64,000 nucleotides of DNA, from positions 8,826,554 through 8,890,553 of the forward strand of contig NW_022098043.1 of NCBI RefSeq assembly GCF_002288925.2. The letters are read 5' to 3'. The translations under genes and the position numbers were made by a program. The notes under the pieces are model-generated. The model was not told the DNA's origin, did no database searches, and saw nothing but the letters and a program-made list of their open reading frames with translations. Origin of the DNA: Delphinapterus leucas. Taxonomy: Eukaryota > Chordata > Mammalia > Artiodactyla > Monodontidae. Positions 32,262-42,905 of this stretch are shown piece after piece (the first letter of the stretch is position 1; every line of letters starts with the position of its first letter).

Positions 32262-32690
32262 CTCAAGCTGGGCTCCCACACTCCCCCTCTGGGGCCAGAC
32301 TAGTCTCCCGCGTAGCCCAGGCTAGACCCTCCTGGACCGGTGGTCCAGGCCAAGCACCCCGTCCGGGGACCCAGGCGTAGTCCCCCTTTCTCCTCCCCAT
32401 GGCCCGGGCTAGGTCCCCAGCCCCTACGGCCCAGGCTAGGCCGTCGTTTCTTCCTCCCAGGGTCCAGGCTAGGCCTCTGTCTCCCACCTACCCCCTTCTC
32501 CATGGCCTCAGTCCGGACCCCCGTTAGCCCCTTATCCATGGCTTCAACCTGCATTTGTTCCCCTGTCCTCCACGGCTTCAGCCTGAATCTTTTCTTCTCT
32601 CCATGGTCTTAAGTCTGGACACCCCCCCTCCTCCGCCCCTGGCCCCCGCCTGGACGTCACTCCCTTCCCCCCACTCCCTGGTCCGTTTCC
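32262..32690. repeat. Degenerate minisatellite in 5' intron 1
   Basis: About a dozen imperfect units of roughly 25-43 bp follow one another. Typical units start CCAGGCTAGGCC or a decayed form (TTCAGCCTGAAT, CTCAGTCCGGAC), continue with a C/T-rich stretch, and end CCATGGC or similar. Good examples start near 32,303, 32,345, 32,370, 32,402, 32,430 and 32,463. The C/T-rich strand explains the several long but meaningless open frames here. Confidence 0.7.
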
Positions 32691-33200
32691 CAGGACTTCT
32701 CACCACTCTCGGCGTAGCCTGCGTCAGCCTCACTCTGTCCGGGGCTTTACCCTTCCCCCAGGGCCCGGCTCCCTGCCCTGCCCCTGACCCAGGTGGTCCC
32801 CTCCCCTCTACCTAGGGCGAACCTTCTTTGCCGCCCCTGGAAAGTGAGAGTAGCTCTCCAGCCCGGGTGGGGATGGGGGTCCCGAGGCTGTGCCTTCTCA
32901 AGTTGGAGCGGTGCCCCTTCTGGGAGGCCGTCTGGGAGCGAGCGAGGGCAGGGCGGGCATCCGTATGCCAGGAAGGGAGCGCGGCGCTCTGCGGGCGCTT
33001 CCCGCGGCCGCCGCCTGGGTGCCGCGGGGTGCGGTGCTGGCGGAGCGTCCTGCTGGGACCCGCGGCGCCGGGGCGTGTGCGGGAGCCGAGGGATGAGGAT
33101 GGGGGAGCCGCGGGACGGAGATGAACGCACAATCGCCCTTGTGAGGCCGCTGCCGTTGGGAGGCCCCCGGGCCCCGAGGCCAACAGACGGCCCAGACACA

Positions 33201-33290
33201 ATGTACCCCAGCAGGCGCAGCCTCCCTTTCCCCCTCAGCTGTCAGCTCGTGAGGGTTGGAACTGCTGATTATGGAGGTGCCTCGGATCAG
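33201..33290 (+). CDS. CAPZB: CAPZB alternative first coding exon, CP-beta3 (testis/sperm calyx) N-terminus
   Basis: ATG at 33,201 (A at -3) opens 30 codons ending GAT CAG, followed by a good donor, CAG|gtgagc, in phase 0. The peptide begins MYPSRRSLPFPLSCQLVRVG and ends ADYGGASDQ. From memory this closely matches the N-terminal extension of the CAPZB beta3 isoform, described from bovine testis as part of the sperm-head calyx. Replacing Met1 by 30 residues turns a 272-residue protein into one of 301, the size I recall for that isoform. Both donors are phase 0, so the two first exons are interchangeable. The 5' end of the exon is unknown, and the frame stays open upstream with ATGs at 33,093 and 33,099. 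Residues 2 (Tyr) and 13 (Ser) appear to differ from the human form as I recall it. Confidence 0.82.
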
Positions 33291-34109
33291 GTGAGCCAGA
33301 CTCCGAGGGAGAGCTCGCTCCACTCGTGCTGTTTGTTTTGGTAATGAAGGCAGGTGCTCTGGCGGCGCTCTGACCGGTCCGAGGTTTCACCTAGGCCCCG
33401 ACCAGTGAGTCCGCCCTCCCTCCACTTTGGAATCTTCTGCAGGGCAGGCCCAGCACCCAGGTTGGAAGAGCCACAGGGCTTCTGCCTCACGTGGCCAAGG
33501 CATCTTTGAAGGGTGGACTGAGATTAAGGGTGGCCACCTGCTCCTCTGGCCCGGTGCTGGCAGGTGTTTGCATGTGGACTTTGGGCCCCAAAGAGTTTTG
33601 GGGCTCTAGGTTCCTTGTTTAAGGAAGGGATGTTGCTTCTGAACTAGGGTGACTAATTCAGAGTGGCTGAGTTTTTTCTTCATGCCTTCCTGTATGTTGA
33701 TGAAAAGCGTGGCCATTGTTATTGGACTTCTCCGATAGCAGTCCCAGGCCTGGGTGGGGAAGGACTTATCCAGGACAGTTTTGGGTGAGGACTTGGAGTG
33801 AGGTTTTACAAGTTTGCTGTCAGGACAAAAGCAGGGGAGGATGGTTGGGATGGCCAGGTGGGGCTGCTCAAGGCAGCATCTCTGGCGGTGGGGGGAGGGG
33901 GGAGCATCTTGCCTTGGCCCTCAGTGCCTGAGTCTCCAGACCTGATGGGAAAATGCCTGTAATGACCCAGAAGGAACAGGATGATACATGAGGCTTCTCA
34001 GGAGTCCTGTATTTGGGTCTTACCTGGATAATCTGTAAGGACTGTGGAAGGGGTGGAGGAAAAAGGCTAACTTTTCTGTGGGGAGTGGGAGCGGGGTGGG
34101 GGGGCTACT
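33291..34109. other. Intron 1, no further feature
   Basis: Unique-looking DNA after the beta3 donor. A G-rich run (gcggtggggggaggggggag) lies at 33,885-33,904. No exon or transposon recognised. Confidence 0.5.
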
Positions 34110-34425
34110 AGGTGCCAGACACTGTGCTCTGTGCTCCACTTACTTAATCCACACAGAACCCTTTGAGGGATGCTGTGTATTACCATTTCACAGGTGAAGA
34201 AGCTGAGGCTCAGGGCATGGAGGAACTTCCTCAAGATGTTGCTTAGTTGACGGGAGCACATCTGATAGGCTCTAAACTGCATCCTTTCCGTTGTCCCAGG
34301 CTGCTTATGTGTTCCTGGTGATGCAGGCTTATTTAACGTGAGCTCTTTGAGGGCAGCGGTTTTTGTCTTTTGTTTTGCATGTCTGTATCCCTGGGGCCTA
34401 GAACAGTACCTGGCACTGAAGGAAA
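34110..34425. mobile_element. MIR (reverse) followed by LINE-2 tail (forward)
   Basis: MIR core 'attaccatttcacaggtgaagaagctgaggctcaggg' at 34,170-34,220 is followed by the L2 end 'gtgagctctttgagggcagcgg...ggggcctagaacagtacctggcactg' at 34,337-34,420. Confidence 0.75.
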
Positions 34426-35083
34426 TAGCTTGGGGTGTGTCTTGAACTTAGCCACTTGGATTTCATACTCATTCTCTCAGTAACTCGTTCTTAGTATCCC
34501 CCAGGCTTATAGGTAATTTCTGACTGCTTATTGTTCAGTTTATCCCCTACTTGAATATTCTGTCTAAGAAACCAGTGTAGACAGTTGGAGTAGGACAGAA
34601 GTGGTGGTGTGGGGTTGCATAATAGGTAAATGTATTAAAACCACTGTGGTTTTATTTTCAGTAGGGTTGATGGTAGAGAAACCAGCTAGATCTCAGTTAT
34701 CCATCGAGGGAAATAGCAGTTTGAGAGTCTAAAGTGCGCTGGAGAAAAGTCCGTGATTTCTGTTGGCATCAGTTACGGATGCATAAGCAAATGGAATTTA
34801 CTTGCATTCTCTTAGCAGGTAATGATCTCCCACTATCTGTAAGTGCTTTATCGTTTCAAAGCACTTTCCTTACCCAGCTCTAGCATCTAATTTAGGAATT
34901 ATTGTCCTAATTTAGAGTTATGATTCTGGTGTTGGATGGTGGGGCTGTAGCATGCAGGGATGGGCCGGGCCCCCCTCATGAGTTGTCCCTCCATCTTCCA
35001 GATGGTTTGGCCTGACAAGAGATGATGGGAGAAGCCTGTTATATTGTTACAAGGTGGAACAATACAGTTGGTGTCTTGGCTGG
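34426..35083. other. Intron 1, no feature recognised
   Basis: Only weak MIR-like words (34,850-34,920). No exon seen. Confidence 0.45.
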
Positions 35084-35151
35084 TCTCCTGGTGTAGGTCT
35101 CCTGGTGTAGACCTCCTGGTGTAGGTCTAGACCTCCTGGTGTAGGTCTAGC
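35084..35151. repeat. Short minisatellite
   Basis: Four copies of CTCCTGGTGTAG with GTCT or AC(CT) spacers; the last two units form a 24-26 bp tandem pair (gacctcctggtgtaggtcta). Confidence 0.93.
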
Positions 35152-35284
35152 TCCACTCAGACCCCACATGTATATACAGCCTTGTTTATTTAAACCCAAC
35201 TGGCTGCTCTTTGGTGGAATGCTTGAACAAAGTAGCCAACGATCCATAGCTTGAGATTAAAGAGATGCTAAATCATGTTTGTTT

Positions 35285-35627
35285 TAATAAATTTATTTAT
35301 TTTAGTTTTGGCTGCTTTGCGTCTTTTGATGCTGCGCACTGGCTTTTTCTCTAGTTGCAGCAAGCAGGGGCTACTCTTTGTTGGGGTGCACGAGCTTCTC
35401 ATTGCGGTGGCTTCTCTTGTTGCGCAGCACGGGCTCTAGGCGCGGGGACTTCAGTAGTTGTGGCACGCGGGCTCAGCAGTTGTGGCTCGCGGGCTCTAGA
35501 GCGCAGGCTCCGTAGTTGTGGCGCACAGGCTTAGTTGCGGTGTGTGGGATCTTCCCGGACCAGGGCTCGAACCCGTGTCCCCTGCATTGGCAGGAGGATT
35601 CTTAACCACTGGGCCACCAGGGAAGCC
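35285..35627 (-). mobile_element. CHR-type SINE, long form
   Basis: Minus orientation, full module series, ending 'gggccaccagggaagccc'. Flanking TAAATCATGTTTG (35,269-35,281) and TAAATCGTATGTTTG (from 35,629) form an imperfect duplication. It is the first SINE downstream of the promoter. Confidence 0.94.
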
Positions 35628-36620
35628 CTAAATCGTATGTTTGAAAGCAGATATTCCTATTTATAACTCAGAAGTCCTGTTCTTCTTTTACATTCCTTGG
35701 GGGAGGGGAGAGGGCAGATGACTGACAGCACAGGGAAATGGTGGCTGTGCAGGTACTTTGAACATTGAGACTCCTGCTTCCCAGGCTGCGAAACTCTTGG
35801 CATTAGGCAAAGACAGTGGTGTGTTAGGAGTTGCTTGAAGCTCATGGGTGTATTTATGAAGTGCCTTCTCTGTGCTGCCCTATGTGCTCAGGACAAGGAA
35901 GCCTGGTAAACAAGGCAAACCGGTCCACGCCTTCACAGCTTATGTTGTTTGGCAGGGAGACGTGTCACTCTTACCTACAGTTTAAGGAAGCAGAGCCTTG
36001 TTTAATGCAACTGCAAGCACACTTGGTTGAGATAACGCAGGAGACTTCAGAGAAAGTTGGGGCTTGTGCCCGGCTTCAGCCCCGGCCTTGAGGAGCACGC
36101 CTGCCCTTGTTTGGCCGCCACCACGGAGGTGAATGGCACTGCACACGCGGTCTGTCCCCTGCAGACCAGAAGCTCTCCCAGCCGGGAAGGTTTGTGCCAC
36201 AGAAGTCCTGCCCTTCTCACCTGGGTAGCTACCATTGATTGAGGATCTACCGTCATCCAGAAACCTGAGGTAGGACTTAGGTCCTACCCCACCCCATGAT
36301 GGATGCTCGAAAGCTTGAGTGGCTGGTGTGAGGGGCGGGCCTGGGACTTGGCTCTGGATCCCCCCAACTCCTGTGCCGGAGGCTCACTCTGTTTCTCAGA
36401 AACAGTGAGAAGTAAGGCTCACAGTACAGGCTCTTGTCCCATTTCTCCTGGAGGCAGATCCCACCAGTGAGAGTGGGGTGTGGAAGTCCAAAGGGTACAA
36501 GATCACCCACGTTAAGACCAGCGAGAGTATTGCCATTTCCAAACTAAGTCTTTTAGAGATCAACGCTCTGGTGTGAGGACGTGGAGCCTTGCCTGCTGCC
36601 ATGAGCTCCGGCATCGCGTG
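35628..36620. other. Intron 1, no feature recognised
   Basis: Unique-looking DNA with several short open frames lacking any recognisable domain. Confidence 0.45.
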
Positions 36621-36790
36621 CGAAGTTAGGACTTAGGAGCCAGACAGCCTTGGGCTAATAACAGTACCTCCTCATAAGGCTGTTATGAGGATTAAATGAG
36701 ATAATACTTGTCAAGTGCTTTGAATAGCATCTGGCACATAATTATATGTGTAGTGACTATTATTATCACCATTTACAGATGAGGTTCAAA
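36621..36790 (+). mobile_element. MIR relic with internal deletion
   Basis: 'ttaggagccagacagccttgggctaataacagtacctcc' then 'gaggattaaatgagataatacttgtcaag...catctggcacataat'. The central MIR core is missing. Confidence 0.75.
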
Positions 36791-37099
36791 GGGTAAGTGG
36801 ATAGTCCCTTTATAGCTACTAAGTTGAGGAACTGGGTTTTCTGACTTCAGAAGGAGACCCGTTTTCTCCACTGCTTACTGCCTGCTGAAGGAATATTTGG
36901 AGTTTGCTTGGCTTTGGGCTGTGTCTTGAATGAAGAAAGTCCCTGATAGAGCCAGAGGCTCTACTCCACCACAGAAGACAAGGCTCCCTGTGCTGTGGAC
37001 ACCACGTGCTGCTGTAGCCTGATGCTGTATCTCAGGCTCTGGGTGCCTCGTCTGTGCCCGGTGGAGCCCCTTTTGAACTGAGTCCTTGCCCTCTTCCGG

Positions 37100-37490
37100 G
37101 CTTGGAGGAAGAGGGACAGAGCCTGTGAGTTCCGTGAGAGCAGGGACCTTGTCTGGTTCCCACCAAACACCCAGCACCTTGCGCGGGCCGCCTGGTGCTT
37201 GGTAAGCGCCTCATAGACGCTGAATGAGGGAGTGGTGAGCACTTTTGTCTTCTGTCTGTGCCACAGAACGTGGGCTTTGGGGTTGGGCTGATCTGGCTTG
37301 GGGTCCTGTCTCTGCGACTCAGTGTGTGACCTGCAGTGAGGATCTTACTCTCCCTTGGCCTCGGTTTCTTGATGGGTAACGTGAGGATGGCATTTTATAG
37401 GGATACTGGGAGAAAGAAGTGAAAATTGTAATGTGCTTAACCCAGTGCTTGGCGCACAGTACGTGGTAGCCAGGGTTATCATTTGTCTTA
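37100..37490 (+). mobile_element. LINE-2 tail followed by MIR
   Basis: L2 end at 37,120-37,235 ('gtgagttccgtgagagcagggaccttgtc') and a forward MIR at 37,262-37,490 ('ctttggggttgggctgatctgg ... cttaacccagtgcttggcgcacagtacg'). Confidence 0.75.
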
Positions 37491-39744
37491 TTCTGCATAC
37501 TACAGAGTAAGGACACAAAGAGAAGCCATAATCCCTGTCCTCTAATCCGGGATGGGAGGCAAGGTGCATCCAGAAAATGAAGTGCAGCAGGGAGGGAGGG
37601 GGGAAGGGAAAGCCTTCAGAAGGGCCACTCGTCTGCGCATCCCTGCAGGCTCGCCCGCAGGCAGCCTTGGTGGGGGCTGGGTGTGAACCCGGGAAGACCT
37701 TGCCCAGGCGGAGAGGGTGGGGTGGGTGCAGGGGCCTGGAACAAGAGCAGAGGTCGGGGTGATGGTCGGCCTTGTGAGTTTGGGGACCATCCGCAGAGTG
37801 GACGGCCAGTGGGGGAGCCTCGGTCTCAGGAGGGAGTTGTGGAGTGCCTGAGTTGCTAAGCTAGAGAGTTTGCATTTGATCTGGGACATTGTGGAGCCGG
37901 TTAGATTTTTGACAGGGCAGGTAGAAATTTGAGGAGGCTGGCAGAGTCGTGGTATTTTAGGAAGAGTCATCTGGCGGTGGTGTGCAGCCGGGAGGGCCCT
38001 GGAGGGAGACATTCACAGGCGTTAAGCCTGCGAGGTTCTAAGGGTCCTGGCCGAGGTGGGGATGGATAGGAAGGGGTGGGTGAGAAAGATAAAGATAGGA
38101 AGGCAGAGCCAGCCGTGATTTACCGCCTCTGGGCTGAGGGGGAAGCTTCTGCCCCCAGAGCTGCCCTGTTCAGGCATTTGGAGAGGATGCTTTATCATTG
38201 ACCCAGCAACTATTTTTGGGCAGTTTAAATCCCAGATAGTGGTGCCTGCAAAGCCTTGATATGCTACTAATGCCTGAAGGGGGATTTCAGTCTGGTTAGC
38301 CCAGTAACCCAGCCGCCCAGCCCTCCCGCATGGGCAGGTGGCCCCGAGTCCCGCTCAGCCTACGCGGCCTTCACGTCGCCCTCATCACGCAGGCCCGCCT
38401 GCCTCCGGAGCCCGAGCTCAGGACGCTGGGCACCTCTGCCACTCACGTTTGTTCCATCAGGTCATTCATTCCGTGGACTCTCACGCAGCAGTCAGACCTA
38501 TGAGAACACGGGTCTTCAAGTTAAATGGAGGAGGCAAATGGCAACGGGCAGGTCTGAGATTCTGCCCGACTTGGGCATCAGTGCAGGGGCAGCAACACGT
38601 CCCTTCTCCCGGCTTCCTCCTGTTCCCGCTCCGCGGCTTTCGGACAGCTCTGGATACCAGTGAGAGAAGCCTTCGTCTGCAACTTTCTAGCGATACATTT
38701 TCAGCCTGGTAGTCCTATTTCTTCTAAGGTAGCAACCGTGTCGTTTACACCCACCTGCCCCAGGGGGTTTATTGTGAGGATTGAGTGAGTTTGCATGTGG
38801 CAAGTGTAGACAGTGCCTGGTACTTCCGTTGGTGCAGCAGGAGTGATTATTTTATTAACATGGATGGTTGATAGATGGTGTTGTATTTAACCCCCCAGGC
38901 AGCCTGGATGCAAGTGGTAGTGGCCCCCAGTTCTGCTGAGACCCCGAGAGGCAGAGTCCCCGGCCCACGGCTGGCGATCTGAAGGGCTTCCAGCACAGTG
39001 CTTTCTGGCCGTGAAGCTCTTACCACACTGCAGATTGCAAGCGGTCGTTTCCACTGGCTCAGACCCCTAACTTCTCCACCCACTGCTTAAACTGCTCCGC
39101 GAAGCTTCCTCTTCTAGCACTGAACTCAGCAGGACCTTTCTGAGTTAGAATCATGGTTATTTAGCGGGATTTGGGCTTATTGCCTCAAAAGTTTCCATGA
39201 GATTTGGGCAGAGGACTCATTACGGTTACCAAGTGAAATCTCTTTAGTTTAAAATGTTAGGGTTATGTAAAGATGGTTTTGCACATACTGTTTCTGCTGG
39301 GGTCAGTGACGAGCAGCCTCCCACCAAGTGCCCTCTTCCCTTGTCAGTTGCAGCCCTGAGAGGCAGACAGACAGTTCAGGTCTGGCTTGCTCACATGTCA
39401 TGCTGCTTCTTGAGGCTTCTTCATTATGAGGCTTTGACCCTGAAGGGGTATGTTTTATTATCACATGGATGGGCTTCCTGCATGCAGTTTTATGCTCAGA
39501 AACTGAGAGGAGGAGCGCTTTATCCACTGCACACTCCTAGTGAAAAGTGTTTTAAGGTACTATGGCCACTGAAAGACCTGCTCTTGAATTTGTCTCTGTC
39601 TCACCTGTGGCTTTGTTTTTTATCAGTCCTTTGCTTCTCTGCTGAGCGCAGCTTGGTCAGTGCGTGGCCCCTGGGGCTGGATGTGGACCCAACACAGCAG
39701 TGCAGGCTGGGCCACTTCAGGTTCTTGGCTCTGTGAGAGTTTCT
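37491..39744. other. Intron 1, largely unassigned
   Basis: About 2.2 kb with no clear exon. Parts around 37,740-38,010 resemble the old GGA-rich repeat type. 38,300-38,650 is GC rich and open in one plus frame for 124 codons, without a recognised domain or good flanking splice signals. Confidence 0.45.
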
Positions 39745-39886
39745 TTCTTTCTTTCCTTTTCTTTTTCTTTTTTTTTTTTTGCCACACCATGCGCCATGTG
39801 GGATTCTAGTTCCCCGACCAGGGATTGAACCCACGTCCCCAGCATTAGAAGTGTGGAGTCTTAACTGCTGGACCACCAGGGAAGTT
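39745..39886 (-). mobile_element. CHR-related SINE, short form
   Basis: Minus orientation with a pyrimidine-rich tail. The duplication CTGTGAGAGTTTCT lies at 39,731-39,744 and at about 39,890-39,903. Confidence 0.94.
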
Positions 39887-40027
39887 CTTCTGTGAGAGTT
39901 TCTGATGTGTACTGTCCTTGCTTTCTTCTGTTTCCTCTTCCAGACAGCTCCTGTCTCGAAATCTCTTTCAGCCATAGTGGGTGTGGAACCCTGGTTGTCC
40001 TGGGATTTGAGGCCTCTGACTTGGTCT

Positions 40028-40408
40028 TTTTTTTTTTTAAGCACAAACATCATTTATTTTTATTTTTTTATAAATGTATTTATTTTATTTATTTATCTTT
40101 GGCTGCGTTGGGTCTTCGTTGCTGTGCGCTGGTATTCTCTAGTTGCGGCGAGCAGGGGCTACTCTTCGTTGCGGTGTGCAGGCTTGTCATTGCAGTGGCT
40201 TCTCTTGTTGTGGAGCACGGGCTCTAGGTGTGCGGGCTTCAGACGGGCTCAGTAGTTGTGGCTCATGGGCTCTAGAGCGCAGGCTCAGTAGTTGTGGCGC
40301 ATGGGCTTAGTTGCTCTGCAGCATGTGGGATCTTCCTGGACCAGGGCTCGAATCCATATCCCCTGCATTGGCAGGCGGATTCTTAACCACTGTGCCACCA
40401 GGGAAGCC
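40028..40408 (-). mobile_element. CHR-type SINE, long form
   Basis: Minus orientation ending 'gtgccaccagggaagccc'. Flanks CTCTGACTTGGTCT (40,014-40,027) and CTCGGACTTGGTCT (from about 40,409). An extra T/A-rich stretch extends its tail. Confidence 0.95.
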
Positions 40409-40569
40409 CTCGGACTTGGTCTTGAGGAACAGGAATTGGAGGTGCCCTGAGACGGCAGTCTTCCTCCCATAGGTTATCGGGTCTCTCTCCTGGACTCTGT
40501 ACAGTACCACCTCCCTTCTGCCTGTGTTCCTGCCGGATGCACAGTCACTCTCTAATTCTCTCAACCCCA

Positions 40570-40800
40570 GCTCTGTGAGGCCTGTTTCCTCATCGTGCAA
40601 ATAAGGAAACTGCAGCTCAGAAAGGTTTAGTAACTTGCCTAAGGGCCCTGGCTAGTTAGTGGCAGAGTCAGCATTCTGATCCAGGTCCATCCGCTCACAC
40701 CTGTTGAACTCTGCTGTCCTGTTCCTCTCACGCATGGACCCACGAGGATGCTTATGTTACAGACGAGGAAACTGAGGTCGAGAGGTTCACCTATAGGTCC
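40570..40800 (-). mobile_element. MIR relics
   Basis: 'caaataaggaaactgcagctcagaaaggtttagtaacttgcctaagg' is a strong reverse MIR core. A second 'gacgaggaaactgaggtcgagagg' follows at about 40,760. Confidence 0.85.
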
Positions 40801-41338
40801 AGCCACGGAGGCTGAAGAAGTGTGGGTGTAGCTTAGAAGTTCGGAGGGTTTTTTGGTTCAGGTTGTTGAAAAGGAAAGCAGCTGGAACCTTCGGTCTGTT
40901 TCTAGAAAGATACCTGCTAAACCATAGGGATGCACCTTGGCTTTCTGGGCAGCACCGTTGTTCTTGGCATACATCCTAGTCATTGTGACAGCCCCTCATT
41001 GACGACACCATACAGGGTGCCCTGGACTTTTTCCTGTGAAGCCTGTCCCAGCCTGGGCACCACAGACAGTGTCAGGTTGCCCAGGAAGCTGAGGGGAAAG
41101 ACCATACTGGCCGTTATAATAGTCGTATGACCTTGAGCAGCGTGAGCTGGTTACCCTCACGATGCCTAATACGTTCTGTCTCTCGTCGTCGGAGGGAAGA
41201 CAGATGCTACATCCCTGCTCAGAGCTGTGAGTACTGTCGCCGTGTTCCACTGTTCCTGGCCCGTGGGCCATGGCTCCATGGTGTTGGATTGATGAATGTC
41301 TAGTAGGTCCTTACTGAAGGTAAGTGCCCTCCCCGCCA

Positions 41339-41417
41339 CTGGGTTGAACCACATGAACTTGCTGTTTTCCTTGGTCAAAAATGGCTGAATATCAGCATTT
41401 CATGTGGTTCAGCCTAG
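41339..41417. mobile_element. Palindromic mariner-type MITE, copy A
   Basis: A 79-bp element whose ends are inverted repeats: left arm 41,339-41,364, right arm 41,393-41,417, sharing the core TGAACCACATGAA. TA follows at 41,418-41,419; the left TA appears mutated to CA. Size and layout match MADE1-class MITEs. It is related to copy B at 55,758. Confidence 0.75.
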
Positions 41418-41824
41418 TACAGACCAAACTCTAGGGCAGGGCGATGCCGGAGTGAAGCTTTCTAGCAAATGTCCAGATCTCCTTTGGGACATGAGCCCTT
41501 GGCCACACCTGGCTTCTCAGGACATCAGTGTTGGGCTCCTAGGAGGTCTGTGTCACTTGAGGTGGGTGTAACAGGAGTGGAAGGAGCTGAGTGTGGGGTC
41601 TGCCCTGGGGTTGGGTCGGTGCTCTCCCTCTGGTCGGGCCACTCCTGGCGCTGAAGGCTGTCGGAGGGTCCGGCGGTGGCGGGACCAGGGCCTGGTGGGA
41701 ACGGGGACCCTAGCTGCGCCGGCATTCACTGCAGCTCCGCCACGTGGCGGGCGCTGAGCAGTTGGCCCACAGTCACACACCTGGCCGTCCTTGGAGTTGA
41801 AGGCAGTCTTGATTCTAGAGTCCA

Positions 41825-42045
41825 GGACAGTGAAGGGCAGGTTTTGGAGCCTGACCGCCTGGGTCGCGGTCAGAACCTGCAGCCTTGGAGCTTCCTTCAC
41901 TCTCTGCCTCAGTTTCCTTGTCTCACAGTGAAGTGGTGGGAATAAGAGGATCTATTTCTGATGGACTTAATGAGGATTAAGTGAGTTAATACATGTAAAG
42001 CCAGACACAGGAGGACATTAACTACTTTTATTAATAGTACTGTGT
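41825..42045 (+). mobile_element. MIR relic
   Basis: 'ggttttggagcctgaccgcctggg' to 'ctctgcctcagtttccttgtctcacagtg' and 'aatgaggattaagtgagttaatac'. Confidence 0.85.
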
Positions 42046-42689
42046 TATTACCAGCAACATGGACTCTTGGCATGTTATTAGAGCCGAAAGAGACCTGAAA
42101 TGTGTAAACTCCCTCTGCTTTGTGTTGGAAAGAGTTGGGACTTCGCATCTGTGTCCATCTCCCAGAGGAGGCGTTGTCTCTCCTAGAGCTCACTGGAAAC
42201 ACACCCTGTTAGTACAGGCCTTGCCGAGCACGCACCTGCCTCTCCATGAACAGGTTGCTTGAAATGGTGCTTTTGTTCTGGGTTATAATAAAAGTCACTC
42301 TTCTGGAAAATGGCTTAATTTTTTTTTTCTTTCTTGGCATGAGTGGCCAACCCTGGAGTGCCAGTTACATATGGTGCCCAGCACCTCTGAGGGGAGCAGG
42401 GCAGGGTGCTAATCAGTGAGTCTCATCCCCCCTCTCCCCCGCACCTGCCCTGGATGTTCTGATCCATTTTCTCCTTTTCTGAAGGTGACATGTTTTCCCA
42501 GGGGCTCTCAGCTGCTGCTAACCAGGGTTGCATTTGTGAACTGCTACAGACCCGCCAGAGTTCACTGCCTCAGGGGTTTCATGTTTTATTTTTAAGAACA
42601 TGTGTTTAATTTTAAGGTATGTAGAGTGTTGGGGTTTAGGGGTATAAGAAAGAGGCAGGATACAGTGGGGAAAAAAACGATTGTTGGAA
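42046..42689. other. Intron 1, no feature recognised
   Basis: Includes a T-rich run near 42,319. No exon or clear transposon. Confidence 0.4.
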
Positions 42690-42905
42690 GGCAGCCTGGT
42701 GTAGTATAGTGGAGGAGACCCCTGGACCTGGCTGCTTAGGGACTGTGTGAGCTTGAACTACCTACTTCATCTCTCTGAGCCTCAACTTCGTCATCAGTGA
42801 AATGGACGTAATATCCTCCTCTTCACGGAGGATTAAAGAAGAGTAACATACGTGAAATGCTGTAGCTCAGCCCTCATACGATGGCGCCTTATTATCTACA
42901 GCAAT
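42690..42905 (+). mobile_element. MIR relic
   Basis: 'cagcctggtgtagtatagtggaggagacc' to 'cttcatctctctgagcctcaacttcgtcatcagtgaaatgg' in forward order. Confidence 0.88.

Larger units (their letters stand above)
31405..33130. promoter_or_regulatory. CpG island spanning the CAPZB 5' end
   Basis: This stretch is strikingly G+C and CpG rich compared with the AT-rich repeat DNA on both sides. It starts where a MIR/L2-like relic ends and fades after about 33,130. A poorer pyrimidine-rich section at about 32,260-32,700 separates two CpG-dense lobes. The first lobe holds the main promoter and exon 1. The second leads into the candidate beta3 first exon. No SINE or L1 lies inside. Such islands normally mark broadly expressed, TATA-less promoters. 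Boundaries were judged by eye. Confidence 0.9.

Noticed and set aside
31409..32281. 290-codon minus-strand open frame through the CpG island
   Set aside because: GC-rich DNA has few stop codons. The peptide is low-complexity Gly/Pro/Arg with no domain, and it crosses the CAPZB promoter and exon 1.
32030..32380. Reading on through the donor as a Pro/Gly-rich protein starting MVKARRPPPP
   Set aside because: The ATG is followed at once by a GT donor, and the peptide is typical of translated intron. The beta3 exon supports splicing in the same phase.
38338..38712. 124-codon open frame as a CAPZB exon
   Set aside because: No recognised domain, no clear acceptor/donor pair, and CAPZB has no such segment that I know of.
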